A stretch of 7,391 bases of DNA, taken from positions 1 through 7,391 of the forward strand of contig JACNFT010000097.1 of assembly GCA_014384505.1 (NCBI GenBank). The letters run 5' to 3'. The number at the start of each line of letters is the position of its first letter. The stretch's first letter is position 1. A model generated the notes under the pieces. The model was given only the letters and a program-made list of their open reading frames with translations, was not told the origin of the DNA and did not search any database. Both the position numbers and the translations under genes were made by a program. Shown in pieces: positions 1 through 6,690 of this stretch. Source of the DNA: Cryomorphaceae bacterium (GTDB lineage Bacteria; Bacteroidota; Bacteroidia; Flavobacteriales; BACL11).

Positions 1-11
1 ATACTATAATT

Positions 12-263
12 ATGAAGTTCAGAGCCGAAATAGATGTAATGCCACTTAAATCATTATTAGACCCACAAGGAAAAGCAGTTAGTGCTAGTATGGGAAATGT
101 TGGTTTAGCAGAAATCAAAAATGTAAGAATTGGCAAACACATTACATTAGAAATTGAGGCTAGTAGCAAAGAAGTTGCTTCTGAAAAAGTAGAACAAGCT
201 TGCAAAAAAATGCTCTGCAATCAAATTATGGAATCATTTGAATTTACTTTAGAGGAAATATAA
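12..263 (+). CDS. purS: Phosphoribosylformylglycinamidine synthase, PurS subunit
   Basis: PurS is the small structural subunit of the three-part FGAM synthase (PurS, PurQ glutaminase, PurL synthetase). That enzyme converts FGAR, ATP and glutamine to FGAM in step four of cytosolic purine synthesis. PurS dimers bridge PurQ and PurL and help carry ammonia between them. The 83-residue length is normal for the family. Seen in the sequence: the family motif DPQGKAV at residues 17-23, the VRIGKHI strand at 38-44, and the C-terminal helix and strand CKKMLCNQIMESFEF at 64-78. The start directly precedes the expected first strand. Only 11 bases precede it, so the leader and any upstream partner are out of view. 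purQ and purL do not follow, because the next gene is on the opposite strand. The TAA stop ends one base before the lptB stop. Confident call. Confidence 0.93.
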   Translation: MKFRAEIDVMPLKSLLDPQGKAVSASMGNVGLAEIKNVRIGKHITLEIEASSKEVASEKVEQACKKMLCNQIMESFEFTLEEI

Positions 264-989
264 CTATCTTCTAAGCTCAAAGTTTTCACCCAAATATACT
301 TTTCTTACCTGCTCGTCAGCTGCTAATTCTTCAGCAGTACCTTGTTTTAGGATATTTCCTTCAAACAACAAGTAAGCTCTATCGGTAATTTTTAAGGTTT
401 CATGTACATTATGATCGGTAATTAATATACCAATATTTTTATCTTTCAGTTTCGCAACAATTTGCTGAATATCCTCAACCGCAATAGGATCAACTCCTGC
501 AAAAGGTTCATCCAACAAAATAAACTTTGGGTTAGTTGCTAAGGCTCTGGCAATTTCAGTTCTTCTTCTCTCACCTCCTGAAAGTAAATCACCCATATTC
601 TTACGCACATGCTTTAAGCTAAACTCATCCAATAAGGATTCGCATTTTTCAAGCTGTTCCTTTTTGGACAGTTTTGTCATTTCAAGTACCGAAAGGATAT
701 TATCTTCAACTGACATTTTCCTAAATACGGATGCCTCCTGCGCTAAATACCCTATTCCCATTTGAGCTCGCTTGTACATAGGTAATTTGGTAATGTCAGT
801 ATCATCTAAATAAACAGCTCCTTCATTGGGCTTTACCAAACCAACCATCATATAAAAAGAAGTAGTTTTTCCTGCACCATTAGGCCCTAATAGCCCAACA
901 ATTTCTCCTTGCTTCACCTGAACAGAAACACCTTTAACTACTGCTCTTTTTCCATAATACTTAATGATATTATCTGCTCTTAAAATCAT
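264..989 (-). CDS. lptB: LPS export ABC transporter ATP-binding protein LptB
   Basis: LptB is the cytoplasmic ATPase of the LptB2FG transporter, which extracts lipopolysaccharide from the inner membrane and drives it across the Lpt bridge to the outer membrane. The protein has 241 residues, the usual length. Visible motifs: Walker A GPNGAGKT at 35-42, Q-loop glutamine at 84 (YLAQEASVF), ABC signature LSGGERRR at 136-143, Walker B ILLDE at 157-161, and switch histidine H193. Two strings separate LptB from other single-domain ABC ATPases: EPFAGVDPIA at 161-170 and TDHNVHETL at 191-199. It is the last gene of kdsD-tatC-lptB. Its ATG overlaps the tatC stop (ATGA), which suggests coupled translation. 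LptF, LptG, LptC and LptA are not in the window. The stop abuts the convergent purS stop with no spacer. Confident call. Confidence 0.95.
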   Translation of the reverse strand: MILRADNIIKYYGKRAVVKGVSVQVKQGEIVGLLGPNGAGKTTSFYMMVGLVKPNEGAVYLDDTDITKLPMYKRAQMGIGYLAQEASVFRKMSVEDNILSVLEMTKLSKKEQLEKCESLLDEFSLKHVRKNMGDLLSGGERRRTEIARALATNPKFILLDEPFAGVDPIAVEDIQQIVAKLKDKNIGILITDHNVHETLKITDRAYLLFEGNILKQGTAEELAADEQVRKVYLGENFELRR

Positions 990-1798
990 GCTGTTTTCTT
1001 TTCTTGATTCTTAATTACTCTAGCTGAAATTTTAATACTTAGTTCGTACAATATGATTAACGGAAAAGATACCAAAATCTGTGATGTAATATCAGGGGGC
1101 GTAATTATTGCTGATAAAATAAGGGTAACCACCATGGCATGCTTACGGTAAACACGCATGAAATCAGGAGTTAAAAAACCTATTTTGGTTAAAAAATACA
1201 CCAAAATTGGCAATTCAAAAATAATACCGTTCGCTAAACTAACTGTAGTGACTGTTGATATAAATGAGGTTAAACTAATCTGATTAGCAACCGTGCTACT
1301 TACTTGGTAAGACCCTAAAAAATTAACTGAAAGTGGCGCAATTACATAATAGCCAAACAACACTCCAAAGGCAAATAATACTGAACTGAAAAACACGACT
1401 CCTCTTGCTAGTTTTGTTTCCGAATTGTAAAGTGCAGGGCTTATAAAACGCCATAATTCCCAAAAAACATAAGGGAATGCAACAATAAATCCTGCGAAAA
1501 TTGAAGTAGTTATATGAGTTGAAAACTGCCCACTCATGCTTATGTTCATTAAAGTAAAGGGAGAATCCTCCATACAAAGAGCATCATTTAATCCCAAAAA
1601 ATTGGAGATACTACATAAAGCTCGGTAAGTGGGAAAGTCAGGATTTTTAGGACCTAAAAGAATCAGATCAAAAACGATCTCCTTATAAATAAAAGCAATA
1701 ACAGCAAAAAATAGAATTGCACAGGCAGAACGAATAAGGTGCCACCTAAAAATTTCCAGATGATCTAAGAATGACATTTCCTTTTCTTGCTCTTCCAT
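986..1798 (-). CDS. tatC: Sec-independent (twin-arginine) protein translocase subunit TatC
   Basis: TatC is the inner-membrane core of the Tat pathway. It binds twin-arginine signal peptides and recruits TatA for export of folded proteins. The 270 residues fit six membrane helices, at about 22-43, 97-117, 133-155, 177-203, 220-233 and 238-254. Family marks: the cytoplasmic N-terminal motif MSFLDHLEIFR at 8-18 with the signal-peptide-binding glutamate E15; WRFISPALYNSE at 116-127 with P121 and E127; FAFGVLFGYYVIAP at 142-155; FELPI at 194-198 with a membrane glutamate at 195; and the ITPPD turn at 232-236. The first periplasmic loop (about 45-96) is longer than in E. coli TatC and contains C62 and C75. 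Translation is probably coupled to kdsD upstream (TAATG) and lptB downstream (ATGA). No tatA or tatB is present in the window. Confident call. Confidence 0.95.
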   Translation of the reverse strand: MEEQEKEMSFLDHLEIFRWHLIRSACAILFFAVIAFIYKEIVFDLILLGPKNPDFPTYRALCSISNFLGLNDALCMEDSPFTLMNISMSGQFSTHITTSIFAGFIVAFPYVFWELWRFISPALYNSETKLARGVVFFSSVLFAFGVLFGYYVIAPLSVNFLGSYQVSSTVANQISLTSFISTVTTVSLANGIIFELPILVYFLTKIGFLTPDFMRVYRKHAMVVTLILSAIITPPDITSQILVSFPLIILYELSIKISARVIKNQEKKTA

Positions 1799-2763
1799 TA
1801 AACTACTCCTTCTTTTATAATTTCATGAATATGTACGATACCAACATAATTAGCATTATCCATCACTATCATTTGACTAATATTATTTTGCTCCATTAAT
1901 TGCAAAGCATCATAAGCCAGCGTGTTTATATCAATCGTTTTAGGATTAACACACATAATATCAGTTGCTGTAAGAGTGGAAAAAGAATCTCCTTTTTCTA
2001 ACATTCTCCTCAAATCACCATCTGTAATAATACCTTTTAATAGGTTATTTTCAAGTACTGCAGTAGCTCCTAAGCGTTTTTTAGAAATCTCAATTATTAC
2101 CTGATTGATAGTTGCATCTGCATTAACAGATGGGTTACTATTTTCATTCAGAATATCTGATAATTTCAAATATAATCTTTTCCCCAATGTTCCTCCTGGA
2201 TGAAAACGAGCAAAATCTTTATCCGTAAAATTCTTACAAGCCAATAAAGTAACGGCTAAAGCATCTCCCATTACTAACTGTGCCGTAGTTGATGTAGTTG
2301 GCGCTAAATTATTAGGGCAAGCCTCTTTTTCCACACTAACATCTAAAGCAAAGTCCGACTCTTTAGCTAAGAAAGAATTCATATTACCAGTAAGTCCAAT
2401 AATGGAATTACCCATATTTTTAATAAAGGGTAAAATAGCTTTTATCTCAGGTGTATTTCCACTTTTAGAGATACACAAAACAATATCTCCTTTTTGGACA
2501 TTCCCTAAATCGCCATGTATAGCATCAGCAGCATGTAAAAATACAGCTGGCTGTCCAGTAGAATTAAAAGTAGCCACCATTTTATTTGCAATATTGGCAC
2601 TCTTACCAATTCCTGCAACAATTAATCGGCCTTTAGCCTTCATAATCAGCTCAATAACAGCCACAAAATCATCATTGATGCTATTTTCTAAATTCTGAAT
2701 TGCCTTTGCTTCTAATGCAACTGTATCTTTTGCAATTTTTTTTATTTCAGTTGAAGATTTCAT
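1798..2763 (-). CDS. kdsD: D-arabinose 5-phosphate isomerase (KdsD/KpsF/GutQ family)
   Basis: This SIS-CBS protein should interconvert ribulose 5-phosphate and arabinose 5-phosphate, the first committed precursor of Kdo in lipopolysaccharide. The 321-residue length is typical. The SIS sugar-isomerase domain spans about 30-180, with GIGKSA at 51-56, the histidine of DAIHGD at 80-85, the phosphate-binding loop SKSGNT at 99-104, and CPNNLAPTTSTT at 149-160. The family string HPGGTLGKRL follows at 188-197. Two CBS domains lie at about 203-262 and 266-321, the first containing GIITDGDLRR. The start is the only reasonable one before the N-terminal helix. It is first in the kdsD-tatC-lptB operon and is read from the divergent region shared with recQ. 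In E. coli, kdsD also lies close to lptB, which supports the LPS role over the paralogous GutQ or KpsF roles. The isomerase family is certain; the exact role is inferred from context. Confidence 0.9.
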   Translation of the reverse strand: MKSSTEIKKIAKDTVALEAKAIQNLENSINDDFVAVIELIMKAKGRLIVAGIGKSANIANKMVATFNSTGQPAVFLHAADAIHGDLGNVQKGDIVLCISKSGNTPEIKAILPFIKNMGNSIIGLTGNMNSFLAKESDFALDVSVEKEACPNNLAPTTSTTAQLVMGDALAVTLLACKNFTDKDFARFHPGGTLGKRLYLKLSDILNENSNPSVNADATINQVIIEISKKRLGATAVLENNLLKGIITDGDLRRMLEKGDSFSTLTATDIMCVNPKTIDINTLAYDALQLMEQNNISQMIVMDNANYVGIVHIHEIIKEGVV

Positions 2764-2800
2764 AAAAATAAAGTAGTATATTCGTTGTCAAAATCAAAAA

Positions 2801-2808
2801 CAAAAGTA
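2801..2808 (-). promoter_or_regulatory. Predicted -7 box of the kdsD-tatC-lptB promoter
   Basis: Read on the minus strand, these bases are TACTTTTG, a full match to the Bacteroidota -7 consensus TAnnTTTG. Transcription would start near 2795, leaving a leader of about 32 bases before the kdsD ATG. I see no clear -33 TTG at the usual 17-23 base spacing, because that stretch falls around the recQ start codon. The box forms one arm of the inverted repeat at 2802-2816. Prediction from motif and position only. Confidence 0.55.
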
Positions 2809-2816
2809 TTACTTTT
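2802..2816. repeat. Perfect 15-bp inverted repeat between kdsD and recQ
   Basis: AAAAGTA (2802-2808) and TACTTTT (2810-2816) are exact reverse complements around one central base, 2809. The arms coincide with the -7 boxes predicted for the two divergent promoters, so the dyad may simply be two back-to-back promoters. It could also be an operator. The symmetry is read directly from the sequence; the function is inference. Confidence 0.6.
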
Positions 2817-2825
2817 ATATTAAGA

Positions 2826-5009
2826 ATGAGCATTTCTAAAGAAACACTAAACAAAAAGCTAAAAAGCATATTTGGCTTCAATAGCTTTAGGGCTGACCAA
2901 GAGGATATCATTCTTAACCTGCTAGAGGGAAAAGATAGTATGGTAATAATGCCAACAGGTGGAGGAAAATCCATGTGCTATCAGCTACCAGCATTAATAT
3001 CAGAAGGCTGTGCAATTGTGGTATCACCACTTATTGCGCTAATGAAAAATCAAGTAGATGTGTTAAGAGGACACTATCAAAATGATAGTATTGCCCATGT
3101 ACTCAACTCTTCATTAACAAAAACACAAACCAATCAAGTAAAAGAAGATATAAAGTCCGGGAAAACAAAACTATTGTATGTTGCCCCTGAATCCTTAGTT
3201 AAAACTGAGAATACTGAATTTTTCAGATCAGTGAAAATTTCATTTTATGCTATTGATGAAGCCCATTGTATTTCGGAATGGGGGCATGATTTTAGACCAG
3301 AATACCGTAAACTAAAACAGATAATTGATAATATAGGAAAGGCTCCTGTAATTGCACTTACTGCTACTGCAACCCCTAAAGTAAGGCAGGATATAATGAA
3401 GAATCTCAAAATAAATGATGGAAAACTATATCTTGATTCATTCAACAGAAGTAACCTCTTCTATGAAATACGTCCTAAAAAAGATGTTGCCAAACAAATA
3501 ATACAATATATAAGTACCCGTAAAGGAGAATCGGGAATTGTATACTGCCTTAGTAGAAAAAAGGTGGAAGAAATAGCAGAAACGCTACAGATAAATGGAA
3601 TAAAAGCATTGCCTTATCACGCAGGATTAGAAGCAAAAAAGAGAGTAGCACATCAAGAGGCATTTCTAATGGATGATTGTGATGTCATAGTGGCAACTAT
3701 TGCTTTTGGGATGGGAATTGACAAACCAGATATCAGATATGTAGTACACCATGATATCCCTAAAAGCTTAGAAGGATATTACCAAGAAACTGGTCGTGCA
3801 GGTAGAGATGGTGGAAAAGGAGATTTAATTACTTTTTATGATTATAAAGACATTGAAAAATTAGAAAAATTTCTACAAGGAAAACCAGTTGCAGAACAGG
3901 AAGTTGGTCGATTACTCATAATGGAAACCATTGCTTTTTCTGAAACCTCCATGTGTAGAAGAAAATATTTACTCCACTATTTTGGTGAAGAATTTGATGC
4001 AGTTAAATGCGAGAATATGTGCGATAACTGCAAGGATCCTAAAGAAAAAACAGAAGGGAAAAAATATGTTAAACTCTTGCTTGAAGGAGTATTTGCCTGT
4101 CGCGAACGATTCAAGCCAAAAGAAATGGCCAGGATTATGATAGGTGATAGTAATTCGCTTATCAAACAACATATGTCACAGATTGAACATGTATTTGGTT
4201 CAGGAAAAGATAAATCGATAGGCTTTTGGCATTCTATAATAAGGCAAGTGTATGTAAAACAACTACTGACTAAAGAAATTGAAAGCTACGGAACGCTTAA
4301 AATTACTAAGGCAGGGAAAGAGTATATCAAAAACCCATATAGTTTTGAAATAACGGAAGATCATGACTATGACAATATGAATGCTTCTGACAGTAGTCAG
4401 CAAAAAGGAATAGCAATAGACCAAGTTCTTTTCAATATACTCAAAGATTTAAGAAAGAAAATAGGGAAAGAAATAGGCCTCCCTCCTGCTATCCTGTTTA
4501 TGGAACCTTCTTTAATTGACATGGCTAATCAGTACCCGATAACAATTGAAGAAATGGCACAAGTCCAAGGTGTAGGGCTAGGGAAAGCTAAAAAATATGG
4601 GCAAGATTTCATTGATACAATCAAAGAATATGTAGATGAAAATGAAATTGATCGCCCACAGGATATTGTTGTCAGAACGGTAGCCAATACAAAATCAAAC
4701 AAAATATACATCATACAATCGCTAGACAAAAAACTAAGCATTGATGATATTGCAAAAGGAAAAGGACTTAACCATGTTGAACTACTTACAGAAATGGAAG
4801 AGATAGTTGAAAAAGGAACTCGCCTTAACCTAGATCATATTATTCTTGATATGATGGAAGAAGATGAACGAAAAGATATTCATGATTTCTTTAAAGAGAC
4901 AGACGAATTCTCGTTTGATGAAGCTAGAGTTGAATTTGATGAAGATGAATTTAATGATGACGAGATTCGCCTATTAAGGATTGACTTCATCTCAAAAATT
5001 GCAAATTAA
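2826..5009 (+). CDS. recQ: ATP-dependent DNA helicase RecQ
   Basis: RecQ is a 3'-5' superfamily 2 helicase that unwinds forks, D-loops and other recombination intermediates. The protein has 727 residues, longer than E. coli RecQ (about 610). In order: motif 0 around FRADQ at 21-25; Walker A PTGGGKS at 43-49; VSPLIALMKNQ at 66-76; DEAH box at 144-147 followed by the aromatic-rich loop to 160; TATATP at 179-184; and the arginine-finger motif QETGRAGRDG at 320-329. The zinc-binding cysteines are C377, C395, C399 and C402, spaced CX3CX2C at the end. A winged-helix RQC region spans about 410-515 and an HRDC domain about 530-605. The last 120 residues add a helix-turn-helix-like segment (about 625-670) and a strongly acidic tail. 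The start is the only ATG ahead of motif 0. recQ is divergent from kdsD and overlaps the next gene by one base (TAATG). Confident call. Confidence 0.96.
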   Translation: MSISKETLNKKLKSIFGFNSFRADQEDIILNLLEGKDSMVIMPTGGGKSMCYQLPALISEGCAIVVSPLIALMKNQVDVLRGHYQNDSIAHVLNSSLTKTQTNQVKEDIKSGKTKLLYVAPESLVKTENTEFFRSVKISFYAIDEAHCISEWGHDFRPEYRKLKQIIDNIGKAPVIALTATATPKVRQDIMKNLKINDGKLYLDSFNRSNLFYEIRPKKDVAKQIIQYISTRKGESGIVYCLSRKKVEEIAETLQINGIKALPYHAGLEAKKRVAHQEAFLMDDCDVIVATIAFGMGIDKPDIRYVVHHDIPKSLEGYYQETGRAGRDGGKGDLITFYDYKDIEKLEKFLQGKPVAEQEVGRLLIMETIAFSETSMCRRKYLLHYFGEEFDAVKCENMCDNCKDPKEKTEGKKYVKLLLEGVFACRERFKPKEMARIMIGDSNSLIKQHMSQIEHVFGSGKDKSIGFWHSIIRQVYVKQLLTKEIESYGTLKITKAGKEYIKNPYSFEITEDHDYDNMNASDSSQQKGIAIDQVLFNILKDLRKKIGKEIGLPPAILFMEPSLIDMANQYPITIEEMAQVQGVGLGKAKKYGQDFIDTIKEYVDENEIDRPQDIVVRTVANTKSNKIYIIQSLDKKLSIDDIAKGKGLNHVELLTEMEEIVEKGTRLNLDHIILDMMEEDERKDIHDFFKETDEFSFDEARVEFDEDEFNDDEIRLLRIDFISKIAN

Positions 5010-5524
5010 TGAATACTCTTATTTTATCCAGCTCATTATCCGAAAACTCACGTTCCTATTTGTTATGTAAAGCAGTAGAACAAGAGTTAGTTTCAAAAGG
5101 AAACAACATCACTTTTGTTGATGCAAAAGAAATTCCTATGCAACCCTTCCATAGAGAAAAAAGTGATCAGATGAAAGCACTTAGCGAGCAGATTGAAAAA
5201 GTGGATAACATTATAATTGGTATGGGCGTACATTGCTATAGCATTAATGATTCCTTAAAAGTTTTACTAGAAGGTTGTTTTGGAAAAGCAACAGGGAAAT
5301 TTTTTGGCATACTTTGTGCTGCAGGAGGTGAAAGAAGCTACCTTGTAACGCAACACCTTACTCAAATATGCATGAATGAATGGCGTATGATGCAGTTGCC
5401 AAGAGTTGTTTACGCTACAGGTAAAGATTTTACAGAAGATACCATTACATCCAAAGAAGTATTGGAAAGAATAGAACTCTTTTCAGAAGAATTCCATACG
5501 ATTGGAAATAAATTACTAGCCTAA
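5009..5524 (+). CDS. Flavodoxin-fold NAD(P)H-dependent FMN reductase-like protein
   Basis: This 171-residue protein resembles the NADPH-dependent FMN reductase family, cytosolic flavodoxin-like enzymes that bind FMN and pass electrons from NAD(P)H to flavins, quinones, azo or nitro compounds. Evidence: a first strand followed by the phosphate-binding loop SSSLSENSRS at 7-16; a second strand ending near VDAKEIP at 37-43; NIIIGMGVHCYSINDSLK at 67-84, in the position of the family's P-x-Y-N-x-S-x-P-x-x-LK flavin loop but without the usual proline and tyrosine pattern; and a third strand and loop FFGILCAAGGERSY at 98-111, where FMN is usually contacted. The divergent middle loop makes the cofactor and substrate uncertain. 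The ATG overlaps the recQ stop by one base, so it is probably cotranscribed with recQ, although no functional link is known to me. Its stop overlaps that of the convergent amidohydrolase gene. Substrate unknown. Confidence 0.75.
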   Translation: MNTLILSSSLSENSRSYLLCKAVEQELVSKGNNITFVDAKEIPMQPFHREKSDQMKALSEQIEKVDNIIIGMGVHCYSINDSLKVLLEGCFGKATGKFFGILCAAGGERSYLVTQHLTQICMNEWRMMQLPRVVYATGKDFTEDTITSKEVLERIELFSEEFHTIGNKLLA

Positions 5525-6690
5525 TTTTTAATGGCTAGATAAGCCATTAGTCCCATACCCGATTTCAAGGAAGACTCGTCAATATTGAAACGAGATGTGT
5601 GCAAACCATGGGTAATTCCCTTGCTTTTATTAGCCGTACCTAAACGGTAAAAACAAGAAGGAACCTGCTGAGAATAATATGAAAAATCCTCTGCAGTCAT
5701 TCTTATAGGTAAATCAATTACATTTTCTATACCCATATATTCTTTTGCAAAAGAAATTGATTTTTGGGTTAGCGCTTCATGATTCACTAAACACGGATAA
5801 CCCTTACGAATATCAAAATCAATTATCAAACTATACATTTCAGCTATAGTGTTAGCAATTGCCAGCATTTTTTCATGCGTCTTCATTCTAAAATCTTCAT
5901 CCATTGCCCGCAAAGTCCCTTTGAGTTTTACCTGCTCAGGAATAACATTAGTTGAGCCTAAACCTTCAATAAATCCGATTGCCAAAACACAAGGCCGATC
6001 TTTCTCTTTCTTAGAATATTCATCTAGGGCAGTGATTAACTTGGCAGCTGCAAGTAAAGGGCTATTATATTTTTCGGGCAATGCAGCATGTCCTCCTTTT
6101 CCTTTTATTGTAATATGCAATTCATCAGTTGATGCCATATATTTTCCTGGTCGGAAACCTACCTTCCCCACTTCTAAATCAGGAAATACATGTTGCCCAA
6201 GCATTTTTTCTACCTTAGGGTTTTCAAGTACACCCTCTTTTATCATTTGTTGCGCTCCTCCAGGGAGCATCTCCTCAGCAGGCTGAAAAATAAATTTTAT
6301 ACTTCCCTCCCATTCTTTATTTAAAGTATTTAAAATATTGATTGCACCCAATAAGGATGCCGTATGTGCATCATGACCACAGGCGTGCATTACCCCATTA
6401 TTTACCGAACAATAGTCAACTTCATTATCCTCAATAATAGGTAAAGCATCAAAATCGGCACGCAAAGCAATTGTTTTCGAATTCGGATTATTTCCTTTAA
6501 GCAATACTACAATTCCAGTATCGGCTATATCCTCAGTAAAAGGGATATTCCAAGAACTAAGAACAGATTTAATATAAGCTGAGGTTTTATGTTCCTTAAA
6601 AGATAGTTCAGGGTATTTATGAAGGTGTCTTCTAATAGTTACCACTTCATCAAAAATACTTTCAGCTAGTTGTTTAATTTTAGTTATCAT
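5521..6690 (-). CDS. M20D-family N-acyl amino acid amidohydrolase
   Basis: This is a dinuclear metal hydrolase of the M20D group (hippurate, N-acyl amino acid and IAA-amino acid hydrolases). Such enzymes cleave an amide to release an acid and an amino acid. The 389-residue length is normal. Metal and catalytic positions follow the family pattern: D81 in RADFDALP (78-85), C104 and H106 in HACGHDAHT (102-110), general base E139 and ligand E140 in FQPAEE (135-140), H167 in GQHVFPD (165-171), and H364 in GLHTSRF (362-368). The dimerisation lid domain lies at about 185-290 and contains GKGGHAALP at 197-205. TAEDFSYY occurs at 332-339. I see no signal peptide, so it is probably cytoplasmic. Its ATG overlaps the stop of the upstream TSUP gene (ATGA), so the two are probably coupled. 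The family is secure; the substrate cannot be read from sequence, so no symbol is given. Confidence 0.9.
   Translation of the reverse strand: MITKIKQLAESIFDEVVTIRRHLHKYPELSFKEHKTSAYIKSVLSSWNIPFTEDIADTGIVVLLKGNNPNSKTIALRADFDALPIIEDNEVDYCSVNNGVMHACGHDAHTASLLGAINILNTLNKEWEGSIKFIFQPAEEMLPGGAQQMIKEGVLENPKVEKMLGQHVFPDLEVGKVGFRPGKYMASTDELHITIKGKGGHAALPEKYNSPLLAAAKLITALDEYSKKEKDRPCVLAIGFIEGLGSTNVIPEQVKLKGTLRAMDEDFRMKTHEKMLAIANTIAEMYSLIIDFDIRKGYPCLVNHEALTQKSISFAKEYMGIENVIDLPIRMTAEDFSYYSQQVPSCFYRLGTANKSKGITHGLHTSRFNIDESSLKSGMGLMAYLAIKN
5529..5549. other. Perfect 8-bp hairpin at a convergent gene end
   Basis: TAATGGCT (5529-5536) and AGCCATTA (5542-5549) pair perfectly around a five-base loop. The structure begins five bases after the reductase stop, and on the other strand it covers codons about 382-387 of the amidohydrolase gene. 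On the plus strand a run of five T precedes the hairpin but none follows it, so it is not a canonical intrinsic terminator. It may define or protect the 3' end of the recQ transcript. The pairing is seen directly; the role is inferred. Confidence 0.4.

Larger units (their letters stand above)
2785..2817 (+). promoter_or_regulatory. Predicted recQ promoter (TTG-N22-TACTTTTA)
   Basis: A TTG at 2785-2787 lies 22 bases before TACTTTTA at 2810-2817, which matches the Bacteroidota box TAnnTTTG except for the last base. The spacing is within the 17-23 range known for Flavobacterium promoters. Transcription would start about 4-7 bases after the box, leaving almost no leader before the recQ ATG at 2826. 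The alternative is a promoter lying further left, inside the kdsD leader. Moderate to low confidence because the -7 box is imperfect. Confidence 0.4.

Noticed and set aside
5..10. TATAAT just before purS
   Set aside because: Resembles an E. coli -10 box, but this lineage uses TAnnTTTG and it lies too close to the ATG; expected by chance in AT-rich DNA.
320..337. CTGCT/AGCAG inverted repeat near the lptB 3' end as a purS terminator
   Set aside because: Only five pairs with an eight-base loop, no T-tract, and inside lptB coding sequence.
1323..1577. 84-codon minus-strand open frame inside tatC in another frame
   Set aside because: It lies fully within the well-supported tatC reading frame and shows no family features.
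2402..2698. 98-codon plus-strand open frame inside kdsD
   Set aside because: Antisense to the SIS domain of kdsD; its composition reflects the opposite-strand codons.
2747..2974. 75-codon minus-strand open frame over the recQ start and the kdsD leader
   Set aside because: It overlaps the kdsD start out of frame and runs antisense to RecQ motifs; low-complexity hydrophobic composition from AT-rich DNA.
3931..4172. Several 60-70 codon open frames on both strands over the recQ zinc region
   Set aside because: Overlapping frames of a conserved gene; none has a plausible start context or domain.
5849..6286. 145-codon open frame on the plus strand inside the amidohydrolase gene
   Set aside because: It is antisense to a clear M20D gene with all metal ligands, has no recognisable domain and lacks a promoter match.
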